Assembly: GCA_964358175.1 (NCBI GenBank)
Contig: CAYHOI010000022.1
Location: forward strand, 1-23,502
Reading direction: 5' to 3'
Origin: CAYHOI01 sp964358175
GTDB lineage: Bacteria; Margulisbacteria; Riflemargulisbacteria; GWF2-35-9
Length of the DNA: 23,502 nucleotides
This document shows positions 6,831 to 14,199 of this stretch, one piece after another. The translations under genes were made by a program, and so were the position numbers. Each line of letters starts with the position of its first letter. The stretch's first letter is position 1. The notes beneath the pieces are model-generated. The model worked only from the letters and a program-made list of their open reading frames with translations. It was not told where the DNA came from and did no database searches.

Positions 6831-7232
6831 TTATGTTATATTCTTGTCCGCTTCATCATAAAGCTTGGAATAGAAATGGTGCAATATATCATAGATATCT
6901 GCCCTAGCAAGCTCATCGCTCAGATGCAACTGTTCACTAACGCCTTCCTCACTATATGATGCACAGAAAGGAGGCTGTTCTTTGGAGTCCAATGAATCCA
7001 AAATATGATCAATGTCCTCATCTTTGAGAGTTCCGTTCAATCCAACAAGTGTCTTGCGAATCTTTTTCTTAAACTCTTTTTTCGTTTTCACATCTTTGAA
7101 AAAGAGATTATAAATCTCAGATGAAACTGTCTGCGAGTCCGTTTGGCGGATAGCTTTCGAGTTCGCTCCTGCGACCGCCCCCAAAACCGCCTGATTAATT
7201 ATATTGTTGATATTTGGACTCGAAATGTTCAT
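6831..7232 (-). CDS. Hypothetical protein, 133 aa
   Basis: Not recognised. The product is hydrophilic, with no signal peptide, no clear membrane segment and no metal motif. It starts with an Asn/Ser-rich segment and a small-residue helix (AVLGAVAGANSKA), followed by a Lys-rich helix (KTKKEFKKKIRK) and an acidic, mainly helical C-terminal half. AAAGGA lies about 9 nt upstream of the ATG, and a good minus-strand promoter (7298-7326) precedes it, which supports real expression. It sits between the ABC operon and the divergent kinase operon and shares no obvious function with either. Confidence 0.65.
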   Translation of the reverse strand: MNISSPNINNIINQAVLGAVAGANSKAIRQTDSQTVSSEIYNLFFKDVKTKKEFKKKIRKTLVGLNGTLKDEDIDHILDSLDSKEQPPFCASYSEEGVSEQLHLSDELARADIYDILHHFYSKLYDEADKNIT

Positions 7233-7297
7233 CGCTGTTTATCCTTTGAAGTGCTTGCTTGCTAGTACCGCTTTTAAAAAAGCTTGCCTCGTGCTAC

Positions 7298-7326
7298 AGT
7301 ATATCAAAGCCATACCAGGTAAGCAA
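7298..7326 (-). promoter_or_regulatory. Promoter of the 133-aa protein gene
   Basis: On the minus strand TTGCTT (7321-7326), a 17-nt spacer and TATACT (7298-7303). The predicted mRNA start near 7291 leaves a leader of about 59 nt that contains a GCTTTT/AAAAGC hairpin (7270-7283) and an AAAGGA ribosome site. Confidence 0.6.
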
Positions 7327-7333
7327 GACCGCC

Positions 7334-8065
7334 ATGTTATTACCAAAAAGAAAACGTCAAAAAAATGGTTCCGCTGAGGTTATTCTGCCTGATCAGAGCC
7401 GAAACATGGAAGTCCCTCACCCCTACAAGGGGGTGCTAGTCGCTGTTGAGGGCACCGATGGCTCAGGGAAGTCCACCCAACTTCATTTAGCCAAAAAGTG
7501 GCTCGAATCAGAGGGTTATGGCACTGTCCTAACCATCTGGAACTCTTCTGCATTAGTTTCAAAAATCATTAAAAAAGGCAAAAAGAAGGGAATTCTGGAC
7601 AACACCACTTTCAGCTTGCTTCACGCTACCGACTTTGCTGATCGGCTCAACAATGTCATTATTCCGGCACTCAAAGAGGGTCGGGTTGTCCTGGCTGATC
7701 GGTATATCTTCACAGCATTGGCAAGGGATGTGGCTCGTGCCTGTGAACGCAAATGGGTTCGCAATCTCTACTCGTTCGCCGTCAAGCCAGATCGAACATT
7801 TTATTTCAAAGTTCCTGTCGAAATGAGTCTTGATCGTATTCTTGTGACAAGAACACCCAATTATTATGAGGCGGGAATGGATATGAATCTGAGTAGCAAC
7901 CTTTATGAGAATTACTTAAAATTTCAGGGGTTGGTCATCACCGAATATGATTCAATGGTCGAGGAGTTCAATTTTGAAGTCATCGATGGTACACTTGCCA
8001 TACCCTTTCAACAAAAATTATTTCGCGACAAGATTATCCCCATAATTCAAAGGAAATTTGGATGA
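7334..8065 (+). CDS. Thymidylate-kinase-like P-loop kinase, copy 1
   Basis: A cytosolic nucleoside-monophosphate-kinase-fold protein of the thymidylate kinase family, predicted to move phosphate from ATP to a nucleotide. From ATG 7334 the P-loop EGTDGSGKST is at 39-48 and the DRY motif (LADRYIFTALARD) has D122 and R123, both as in active enzymes. After the P-loop, the canonical REPGGT segment is replaced by WNSSALV, so this is a divergent clade and the substrate may not be dTMP. TTG 7259 and ATG 7406 are alternative starts; homologous sequence begins only near 7430, so the start is uncertain. First gene of an operon in which every gene overlaps the next; it shares ATGA with copy 2. The two copies align along their whole length. 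Confidence 0.85.
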   Translation: MLLPKRKRQKNGSAEVILPDQSRNMEVPHPYKGVLVAVEGTDGSGKSTQLHLAKKWLESEGYGTVLTIWNSSALVSKIIKKGKKKGILDNTTFSLLHATDFADRLNNVIIPALKEGRVVLADRYIFTALARDVARACERKWVRNLYSFAVKPDRTFYFKVPVEMSLDRILVTRTPNYYEAGMDMNLSSNLYENYLKFQGLVITEYDSMVEEFNFEVIDGTLAIPFQQKLFRDKIIPIIQRKFG

Positions 8066-8712
8066 AGAAGAACCCCTATCCAGGAAAGCTTATCGTTGCC
8101 GAGGGATTGGATGGCAGTGGAAAGTCTATGTGTTTCAACCTCATCAAAAATTGGCTGGAGGTCAAGGGTTATGCCGCTGAGGTCTATAAACGAAAACAAT
8201 CGGCTCTGGTTGCACAAACGATCAATGAGGCAAAACTCGATAAAACACTGGGCCCCATCACTTACAGCTTAATTCACGCCGCAGATTTTAGCGATCTCAT
8301 GCATCGAAAAATTATACCCGCATTAAATGCAGGCTACATCGTTCTTTTCAATAAATACATTTACACCTCGATCGCGAAAGATTATTTGCGGGGACAAAAC
8401 AAAGACTGGGTTTTGCAATTGTACGACTTCGCTATTGAACCTGATATCGTGTTCTATTTCAAAACACCCCTAGAGATGGCTTTAGAACGCATGACCCAAG
8501 AGGAAAAAGAAAAAGACTTTTATGACAGCGGAATGGACATCGGGTTTGGCCCCAATAACTTTGTAGCTCTTCGTCATTTTCAAACCAAACTCTTGGAACA
8601 ATATGAGCTCATGGCAAAACTCTACCATTTCACCCCGCTTGACGCGAGCAAGCCCATTCAACATCAGATAGCCCGCATCAAACATATTCTTGAAGATCTT
8701 CTGAATGGTTAG
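8062..8712 (+). CDS. Thymidylate-kinase-like protein, copy 2 with degenerate DR motif
   Basis: A 216-residue paralogue of the preceding gene. Shared landmarks are the P-loop EGLDGSGKSM (14-23), the SLIHAADFSD segment, IIPAL, and the YDSGMDI segment. In place of the DRY motif it has N97-K98-Y99 (LFNKYIYTSIAKD); the Asp and Arg at this site contact substrate and phosphate in active thymidylate kinases. The usual P-loop Thr is Met. The copy may therefore be a non-catalytic or altered-specificity partner of copy 1, perhaps in a heterodimer; that is inference. From memory, similar tandem pairs occur in several other bacterial phyla. Start ATG overlaps the upstream stop (ATGA), and the end overlaps the glycosylase start by 8 nt. 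Confidence 0.83.
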   Translation: MKKNPYPGKLIVAEGLDGSGKSMCFNLIKNWLEVKGYAAEVYKRKQSALVAQTINEAKLDKTLGPITYSLIHAADFSDLMHRKIIPALNAGYIVLFNKYIYTSIAKDYLRGQNKDWVLQLYDFAIEPDIVFYFKTPLEMALERMTQEEKEKDFYDSGMDIGFGPNNFVALRHFQTKLLEQYELMAKLYHFTPLDASKPIQHQIARIKHILEDLLNG

Positions 8713-9331
8713 CTCTCTGCTCACGAGTAGCGGCTCTTTTTCAAGCCAAACGTACACTCAAGTATGCAGTGAAGCCTCCTGCTGCACACGATGTTCTCTC
8801 CATGCCACTCGAACGAAGGCGGTGTTTGGTCAGGGGGTCGCCCCCTGTTCCATCATGTGTATCGGAGAAGCCCCTGGTGCAGACGAAGATGCGCAGGGGG
8901 TTCCCTTCGTTGGGCGAGCAGGACAGGTGCTCACCATGATGCTCTCATCCATTGGACTCTCTCGCCCCAATGATGTTAATATTTCAAACACGATCAAAAG
9001 TCGACCTCCAGGAAATCGAACACCGCTTCCAGCGGAAATTGAGGCTTGTTATCCGTTTTTGTTGCGGCAGATCTTTGAGGTAAAACCAAAGATTCTCATT
9101 CTTCTCGGCTCCCCTGCAATGAAAACCATCTTAAACCCAACTGAAAGTATCAGTAAAATGAGGGGGCGGTGGGTGGATCTGCCCACTGACTACCAAGAGG
9201 CTCCGATAAAGGTTATCACCCTGTTTCATCCATCGTTTCTCCTTCGCAATCCCTCAAAGGAGACTGGATCTCCCAAATGGCATACCTGGAATGATCTTCA
9301 AGCTATCCGATCAGAGCTGAACAACTCATGA
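8705..9331 (+). CDS. Family 4 uracil-DNA glycosylase
   Basis: Removes uracil from DNA as the first step of base-excision repair. Family 4 motifs are all present: GEAPGADEDAQG from residue 54, PFVGRAGQ near 67, the RPPGNRTP loop near 100, and HPSFLLRNPS from 175. Members carry a 4Fe-4S cluster on four Cys. Here C27, C30 (CTRC) and C115 (EIEACYPFL) are present, but the fourth position, normally KCRPP, is S99 (AGT). The cluster may be lost, three-Cys ligated or Ser ligated. The first 20 residues are extra; a later start is possible. It overlaps copy 2 of the kinase by 8 nt and the next gene by ATGA, so the operon is translationally coupled and may link dUTP/dTTP metabolism and uracil repair. Confidence 0.9.
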   Translation: MVSSLLTSSGSFSSQTYTQVCSEASCCTRCSLHATRTKAVFGQGVAPCSIMCIGEAPGADEDAQGVPFVGRAGQVLTMMLSSIGLSRPNDVNISNTIKSRPPGNRTPLPAEIEACYPFLLRQIFEVKPKILILLGSPAMKTILNPTESISKMRGRWVDLPTDYQEAPIKVITLFHPSFLLRNPSKETGSPKWHTWNDLQAIRSELNNS

Positions 9332-10101
9332 AAAGATTTCTCGTTTCGATCTTACAGTACGATGTGCGCGCGGATTCCCTTCACAACTTCGCAACCATTG
9401 AGAAGCTCTTTGCGGTTGCGGGAGGACGAAAGTCAAAGTTTGTTGTATTGCCTGAAATGTTCGCCTCCTCCTTTCAGTATGACGAGTTGCCGGAGTTCTC
9501 TAGGCACACGATTGAAATTTTAAAGTTCCTACAGGGTATTGCAAGAAAGTATGAGTTCTACATTATTGCAGGTTCTCTCGCGGTAAAAAGTTCCCGCGAA
9601 GAAAAATACTTTAACCGATCCTACCTGATTTCAAGCGAGGGTGCGGTTATCGGCTACTACGACAAAGTCCATGTGTTTTTTCAAAATGATGAAAACCGAT
9701 ACTTCAACGCCGGGACGAAAACCCCTGTGTTTAATACTTCCTTTGGAAGTGTGGGGATCCAGATTTGTTTCGACATTCGATTTCCCGAAATGATTCGCAA
9801 CATGGTCAAACAGGGAATGAAAATAATGTTCGTTCCAGCTCAATTTCCGAATCCACGCAAGGAGCATTGGCTCAACCTCCTCAAAACCAGAGCCATTGAA
9901 AACCAAATCTATGTGATCGGTGCCAATCGGATCGGCAAAGCGACTGATGAGTTAAATTTCTTTGGCAACTCTGTGATCATTGATCCTTATGGGGACACTC
10001 TTGCAAATGGATATGAGAAAGAGGGCGTTATTTCTGAATACGTTGATCTGGACTTTCTCGATGCTTATCGAAAAAGTTTCCCTGTTCTCAACTGGTTATA
10101 A
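9328..10101 (+). CDS. Carbon-nitrogen hydrolase (nitrilase superfamily amidase)
   Basis: A 257-residue cytosolic amidase. The Glu-Lys-Cys triad is visible: E43 in LPEMFASSF, K113 in YDKVHVF, and C147 in QICFDIRFPE. The layout is closest to the omega-amidase/Nit2 branch, which hydrolyses alpha-ketoglutaramate-type or other small amides, but the substrate cannot be fixed from sequence. Near the C-terminus NFFGNSVIIDPYG is the usual strand pair. The ATG overlaps the glycosylase stop (ATGA). It is the last gene of the kinase operon and overlaps the end of the convergent secretin gene by 6 nt. Confidence 0.9.
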   Translation: MKRFLVSILQYDVRADSLHNFATIEKLFAVAGGRKSKFVVLPEMFASSFQYDELPEFSRHTIEILKFLQGIARKYEFYIIAGSLAVKSSREEKYFNRSYLISSEGAVIGYYDKVHVFFQNDENRYFNAGTKTPVFNTSFGSVGIQICFDIRFPEMIRNMVKQGMKIMFVPAQFPNPRKEHWLNLLKTRAIENQIYVIGANRIGKATDELNFFGNSVIIDPYGDTLANGYEKEGVISEYVDLDFLDAYRKSFPVLNWL

Positions 10102-11040
10102 CGTCTTTATCTTCGGCATTAGTAAAAAAACTATATCGGTATCTTCCTGCTCAATAGTCTCTAGCTTGAAAAGATCCCCAATCCAGGGCAAATCTGAAAG
10201 AATTGGAAGGCGATTAAGATTAACTCGCTTGTTATTGTTGGTAAGTCCTCCAATCATCATGGTTTCTCCCATCAGAATCTGACATTTCAGATCCACTTCG
10301 CGATTTGATAGTACAGGGTAATCTCCACCCTGGGTCGCCTTCCATTGTTTCACATTGCTAATGGTGGTTAGGACATGAACCTGAACCACATTTCCTGAAA
10401 GAACATGTCCCCTGATTCTCAGCTGAATGCCTGCGTCCATATATTGAATTTGCCATCCTGTTTTGTTGCCATACTCTATAGGAACGGCATAGGGGATTTT
10501 GTCTCCTACTTTGATAACCGCTTCTTCATCGGCCACGCTGATGACGACTGGATTAGCCAGAATCTTGGCTTCCCCATTTTTTAAAAGGAAAGACACCTGA
10601 TCCAAAAATTCACTAATCCCATTCAATCTAGTCACCTTCCATTGATCAACGAATCCCTGCCAGTCGATACCCAGTTTTTTAAGTTCGTTACGATTTATTT
10701 CCATCAAAATCGTTGAATACTCAATGATCGGCCTTTGTGCATCGAGTGCTCGCAAGAATATTTCGAACCGATCCATATCTTGTCTCTCTCCGAGCAACGC
10801 AACCATTTTCTGGGGACCATTCACCGAAAATCTCAATTGCGGAAATAGCGGTGATGCTAAGGAAACAATCTCTTGATCAGAAGCATAATTATAGGTTAAC
10901 ACACGAGATATCCCTGCCGATTTTTGAGCAGGCATAGCCCCTGCCGGTGATACGCTGCTTGCCGGTGGAGCATAACTAAATATTGCTTGAGCGCCCCACA
11001 TCAGACTGCTCACCAATAAAGAACCCCCGATTAGCCTCAT
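10096..11040 (-). CDS. Short secretin (PilQ/GspD-type)
   Basis: An outer-membrane channel subunit of about 314 residues. A signal-like hydrophobic N-terminus (about 2-24) is followed by a single short N-domain (about 45-125) and then the secretin domain (about 130-314), with AKILANPVVISVADEEAVIKVG, the VLSNREVDLKC stretch and the C-terminal LPILSDLPWIGDLFK signature. PilQ and GspD are usually twice as long because of extra N-domains and AMIN domains, so this is a compact form. ATG 11040 is preferred over TTG 11043; the ATG shares one base with the upstream TGA (TGATG). Last gene of the comM operon, which points to type IV pilus or DNA-uptake function. Confidence 0.85.
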   Translation of the reverse strand: MRLIGGSLLVSSLMWGAQAIFSYAPPASSVSPAGAMPAQKSAGISRVLTYNYASDQEIVSLASPLFPQLRFSVNGPQKMVALLGERQDMDRFEIFLRALDAQRPIIEYSTILMEINRNELKKLGIDWQGFVDQWKVTRLNGISEFLDQVSFLLKNGEAKILANPVVISVADEEAVIKVGDKIPYAVPIEYGNKTGWQIQYMDAGIQLRIRGHVLSGNVVQVHVLTTISNVKQWKATQGGDYPVLSNREVDLKCQILMGETMMIGGLTNNNKRVNLNRLPILSDLPWIGDLFKLETIEQEDTDIVFLLMPKIKTL

Positions 11041-11363
11041 CAAAGATTGACTGATCCTGAAGGGCTAAGGTGGATGATTCCCATCTCTGGTCGTAAGGTT
11101 ATCATTTGCACACGGCGATTACAGTTTTCCCAAAGATAGTGCTGCAGGGCTGTGAAGCTTTGTGTGGTCATGGGTCGGCATACCCAAACATTTTCCTGCT
11201 CCATCAACCATCCATTCATCGGAACATCGGGGAGCCTCTTTTTTAAATCTAGGGAATACCTTGAGTCGCAAAATGTCACCCGAAACCCGTTCCACAAGGC
11301 AATAACGGATAGGCTAAGAGCCAAGCCAATAAGTACGGGCCTCAAAGTTCGCCTTTCATCCAC
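11040..11363 (-). CDS. Small bitopic membrane protein of the comM-secretin operon
   Basis: A 107-residue protein with a basic N-terminus (MDERRTLRP), one hydrophobic segment (about 9-27) and a periplasmic domain of about 80 residues with two Cys in its folded part (C61 and C80) that could form a disulfide. I do not recognise the family. Position between a PilN-like gene and a secretin gene suggests the place usually held by PilO/PilP or GspM-type alignment-complex proteins; that is inference from context. The start is GTG 11363, and the gene overlaps its upstream neighbour by 22 nt. The end is TGA, sharing one base with the secretin ATG. Confidence 0.72.
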   Translation of the reverse strand: MDERRTLRPVLIGLALSLSVIALWNGFRVTFCDSRYSLDLKKRLPDVPMNGWLMEQENVWVCRPMTTQSFTALQHYLWENCNRRVQMITLRPEMGIIHLSPSGSVNL

Positions 11364-11947
11364 ACTCGCACGGCACTCCCAACGGCCAGTGTTCTTACAG
11401 ACTGCTTCGTTAGAAGGCTTCCTATTTGGCTAATCGTCTCCTGCGCTCTGGAAGCATCTTGAATGACCACCCTTAGTTCGACATGTGGGTAGGCGATCTC
11501 AACTGTTTCTAAATAGATGGGGCTTTCAACCAGATCTTCCAAAAAATGTGCCAAGCGGATATTTTGTTTCTTGAATTCCTTCTCAACAATCAAACTGGCT
11601 TGGAAACGCCCCAGTTGATTGTGCGCAAGCAAAGCTGCACGCCATTGCTGCTCATTAATTGCGCGTGATCGCCACAAGGCCAGGGTATTGCCTGCAAGCA
11701 AGATCAACAGCCAGACCATCACAAACCTTATCGCCTTACGATCAAGCGTACGCAGATTTTCTGCTCTCAGCTTCTCACTGTTGGCAATATCCTCACAATA
11801 CCGGACTGCCAAGCACCCGGGGGCTCGAGTGTAGTCAAAGTAGAGCTGATCTTGTCTACCAGGAACCAACTGTGCCAACTGCAAGTGAACCAGCGCAACT
11901 GCGTTTTGACCAGGCCGATAGGGTATCTCGATGGTCTTAGTGGTCAT
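11342..11947 (-). CDS. PilN/GspL-like inner-membrane protein
   Basis: A 201-residue protein with a cytoplasmic part of about 70 residues, one membrane segment (about 72-91, VMVWLLILLAGNTLALW), a helical stretch with heptad features, and a C-terminal periplasmic domain (about 130-201) whose alternating strands and helices (YLETVEIAYPHVELRVVIQ) fit the ferredoxin-like fold of PilN and GspL. Sequence alone does not prove the family; topology, size and the downstream secretin do most of the work. It overlaps the end of comM by 11 nt and the next gene by 22 nt, so all four genes are expected on one mRNA. Confidence 0.7.
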   Translation of the reverse strand: MTTKTIEIPYRPGQNAVALVHLQLAQLVPGRQDQLYFDYTRAPGCLAVRYCEDIANSEKLRAENLRTLDRKAIRFVMVWLLILLAGNTLALWRSRAINEQQWRAALLAHNQLGRFQASLIVEKEFKKQNIRLAHFLEDLVESPIYLETVEIAYPHVELRVVIQDASRAQETISQIGSLLTKQSVRTLAVGSAVRVWMKGEL

Positions 11948-13451
11948 GAAATGCTTTTACCCGGTAATGAAGTGCCTCTAAAACATGCTCCTTTTTGATC
12001 AAGAGGCTGGCACCCAAATCCGCAATTGTTCTCGCGACCTTTAACGTCTTATGAACACTTCGTGTGCTCATTTGATAAGCTCGAATCGCTTGGGTTAGCA
12101 GGTCATTGCAATCCGAATCAAGTTGGCACCGACGATCCATTTCGGTCAGGCTCAAAGTCGCATTGGGACGCCCACTTGTTCGTCCTTGTTGAAATCGTGC
12201 ATCAATCACTCGCTTTTGGATAACCTCAGAGGGTTCAGCATCAGACCTTCCAAGAATCTCTTCCTCTGTAACTGGCAACAATTCAACCATCAGATCAAAC
12301 CGATCCAACAACGGCCCAGAAAATTTCTGTGCGTATTGTCTCTTCCGACTGGGCTGACAGGTGCACACGATTTTGGGATGAGTAGCATAGCCACACGGAC
12401 ATGGGTTTGCGCTCGCAATGAGCATAAAAGAGGCAGGATAGCTAAAAGACCATTGAGCCCTCGAAATATGAACCACCCCATCCTCCATAGGTTGCCGCAA
12501 CGCCTCTAATGCTTGACGACTGAATTCTGGTATTTCATCCAAATACAGCACCCCTTCATGAGCCAAACTAACTTCACCTGGTCTGGCTTGTGAGGTCCCA
12601 CCAATCAGTGCCGCGTAGCTAACCGTATGGTGAGGCGATCGAAATGGACGATGCTTCAAGGCTTTCAGCTTCTCTCGCATCTTACCTGCCACACTGTAGA
12701 TTTTGATCACCTGAATGGTTTCTTCTTCAGTTAACTCTGGAAGGATCGTCATGAGTCGCTTCGCTAGCATGCTCTTTCCGCACCCAGGAGGCCCCACCAT
12801 AAACAAATTGTGCGCACCTGCGGCGGCTATCTCAAGCGCACGCTTGGCATAAGACTGTCCTCTCACTTCTGAAAAATCAATTGAATAACGTGTCGGAAGC
12901 GTTTGTTCTTTTTTTCGCTGATACCCTGCAGGGGGTGAAGTTGCCGTCAGCCTTTCAACAGCCTCAACAAGCGTTTCCACGGCAACAATACGTACCCCTT
13001 CAATTAAAGAGGCCTCTTGCGCATTCACCAGAGGAAGCATAACATAATCTGCATTCTGTTCCTTGGCAAGAATTGCCAGCAGGAGTGCTCCCGTAATCGG
13101 CTTAAGATACCCATCAAGTCCAAGCTCCCCTGCGACCAAGTATCGCTCATCCTTCCGAACCATTAGCTGTGACGTGCTCTGCAATATTCCGAGAGCTATG
13201 GGTAAATCGTATAACGTACCGGCCTTTTTTAAGTCTGCCGGAGCCAAGTTAATCGTCAAATATTTATTGATAGGAATGTCATAACCCGAGTTCTTCAGGG
13301 CTGAGAATACCCTCTCCCGACTCTCTCGAACAGCGGTATCTGGAAGCCCCACAATCGTTTGCCCTGGAAGACCCTGACGGCTGTCCACCTCAATTTCGAC
13401 AGAAACTGCCTCTGTCCCATGTATCGCCGCGCTGTAATTTTTGCTGAGCAT
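11937..13451 (-). CDS. comM: ComM-family Mg-chelatase-like AAA+ helicase
   Basis: A 504-residue ATPase of the YifB/ComM family. In transformable bacteria ComM is a hexameric helicase that promotes branch migration while incoming DNA is integrated. An N-terminal Lon-type domain (1-170, starting with the family pattern GLPGQTIVGLPDTAVRESRERV-like sequence) precedes the AAA+ core: Walker A GPPGCGKSM at 220-228, Walker B LYLDEIPEF with D305 and E306, and a four-Cys insertion (NPCPCGY to CTC). The C-terminal Mg_chelatase_C domain is complete. Length is normal. The ATG has AGAGGA about 8 nt upstream. First gene of an operon with PilN-like and secretin genes, which supports a role in DNA uptake. Confidence 0.95.
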   Translation of the reverse strand: MLSKNYSAAIHGTEAVSVEIEVDSRQGLPGQTIVGLPDTAVRESRERVFSALKNSGYDIPINKYLTINLAPADLKKAGTLYDLPIALGILQSTSQLMVRKDERYLVAGELGLDGYLKPITGALLLAILAKEQNADYVMLPLVNAQEASLIEGVRIVAVETLVEAVERLTATSPPAGYQRKKEQTLPTRYSIDFSEVRGQSYAKRALEIAAAGAHNLFMVGPPGCGKSMLAKRLMTILPELTEEETIQVIKIYSVAGKMREKLKALKHRPFRSPHHTVSYAALIGGTSQARPGEVSLAHEGVLYLDEIPEFSRQALEALRQPMEDGVVHISRAQWSFSYPASFMLIASANPCPCGYATHPKIVCTCQPSRKRQYAQKFSGPLLDRFDLMVELLPVTEEEILGRSDAEPSEVIQKRVIDARFQQGRTSGRPNATLSLTEMDRRCQLDSDCNDLLTQAIRAYQMSTRSVHKTLKVARTIADLGASLLIKKEHVLEALHYRVKAFHDH

Positions 13452-13493
13452 CCCAACGTCCTCTTTTCATTTCCCGAAATATATAACGTTAGC

Positions 13494-13523
13494 ATTATGT
13501 CATAAGCTCGGAGCGTACGTCAA
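13494..13523 (-). promoter_or_regulatory. comM operon promoter
   Basis: On the minus strand TTGACG (13518-13523), an 18-nt spacer and CATAAT (13494-13499). The predicted mRNA start near 13487 gives a leader of about 36 nt that includes the AGAGGA ribosome site. Confidence 0.65.
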
Positions 13524-13573
13524 GATCGAGATGGTCAGGCATTAAGCTGAGATATGCCGATTGGGGCTAGCGC

Positions 13574-14149
13574 TCACTCCACTAGCCTTTTCATAGCCCA
13601 GGCCATGTTTTGACCCAGATTAGCCATGGTACGAATACCCTCTTCATCCGTCATCACTTCACCCGGAGTTCGTCCGATGCCCAGGTTCCAGTAGATTGAG
13701 CCCACCACGATCATCTCCGAGATTAAAAAGAAATGATTCATGGAATCGAAAGTGTGGATAGCTCCTCCTCGCCTGACCGCAACGATGCCTGCCCCCACCT
13801 TGTGCCGAAACATGTTCTTGTTGGCGCGTGCCACCATTCCAGCACGTTCGATGAGAGCCTTCATTCCTGCTGAAACATCTGCGAAATAGGTAGGGGAGGC
13901 CAAGATAATCCCGTCTGCAGAGAGCATCTTCCCAATGAGCTCGTTCATGGCATCGTTTGTCATTGAACAGGCCTGATTCTGGCTTTCGAAACATCGATAA
14001 CATGCGGAACAGCCTTTGGGAGCATTAGCTCCAAGAGAAATAATTTCAGTAGAAATCCCCTCTTGATTCAGTTGGCCAAAAACTGACTCAACAAGCAACG
14101 CCGTATTCCCATTAATCCTCGCACTACCGTTTATTGCAACAACTTTCAC
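13574..14149 (-). CDS. Flavodoxin-fold flavoprotein with iron-sulfur-type Cys motif
   Basis: A 191-residue member of the NADPH-dependent FMN reductase family. The phosphate-binding loop GSARINGNTALL is at 8-19, and the SPTYFADVSAGMKALIERAG region (from about 85) is the FMN-ring contact. Between them is C47-x2-C50-x2-C53-x7-C61, which matches the compact CX2CX2CX4-7C motif of iron-sulfur flavoproteins that bind a 4Fe-4S cluster. It is therefore probably an electron-transfer flavoprotein, with partner unknown. The start is GTG 14149; AAAGGGG lies about 12 nt upstream, slightly far. It stands alone on its strand, divergent from the 111-aa gene. Confidence 0.87.
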   Translation of the reverse strand: MKVVAINGSARINGNTALLVESVFGQLNQEGISTEIISLGANAPKGCSACYRCFESQNQACSMTNDAMNELIGKMLSADGIILASPTYFADVSAGMKALIERAGMVARANKNMFRHKVGAGIVAVRRGGAIHTFDSMNHFFLISEMIVVGSIYWNLGIGRTPGEVMTDEEGIRTMANLGQNMAWAMKRLVE

Positions 14150-14164
14150 TAATGACCAACCCCT

Positions 14165-14191
14165 TTGACGTTTTCTTACATTAATTATAAT
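14165..14191 (+). promoter_or_regulatory. Promoter of the 111-aa protein gene; divergent -10 overlaps
   Basis: TTGACG (14165-14170), a 15-nt spacer and TATAAT (14186-14191), ending exactly 8 nt before the ATG at 14200, with no ribosome site. The same near-symmetric AT stretch reads TATAAT on the minus strand at 14184-14189 and could serve the divergent flavoprotein gene. Confidence 0.6.
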
Positions 14192-14199
14192 ATTACAAT

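Noticed and set aside
12123..12509. 128-codon plus-strand frame opposite comM
   Set aside because: Lies within the well-supported comM gene, with no recognisable motif or ribosome site.
13565..13587. GGCTAG/CTAGCC hairpin at the end of the flavoprotein gene as a terminator
   Set aside because: Only 6 bp, overlaps the coding end and is not followed by a T-run on the minus strand.
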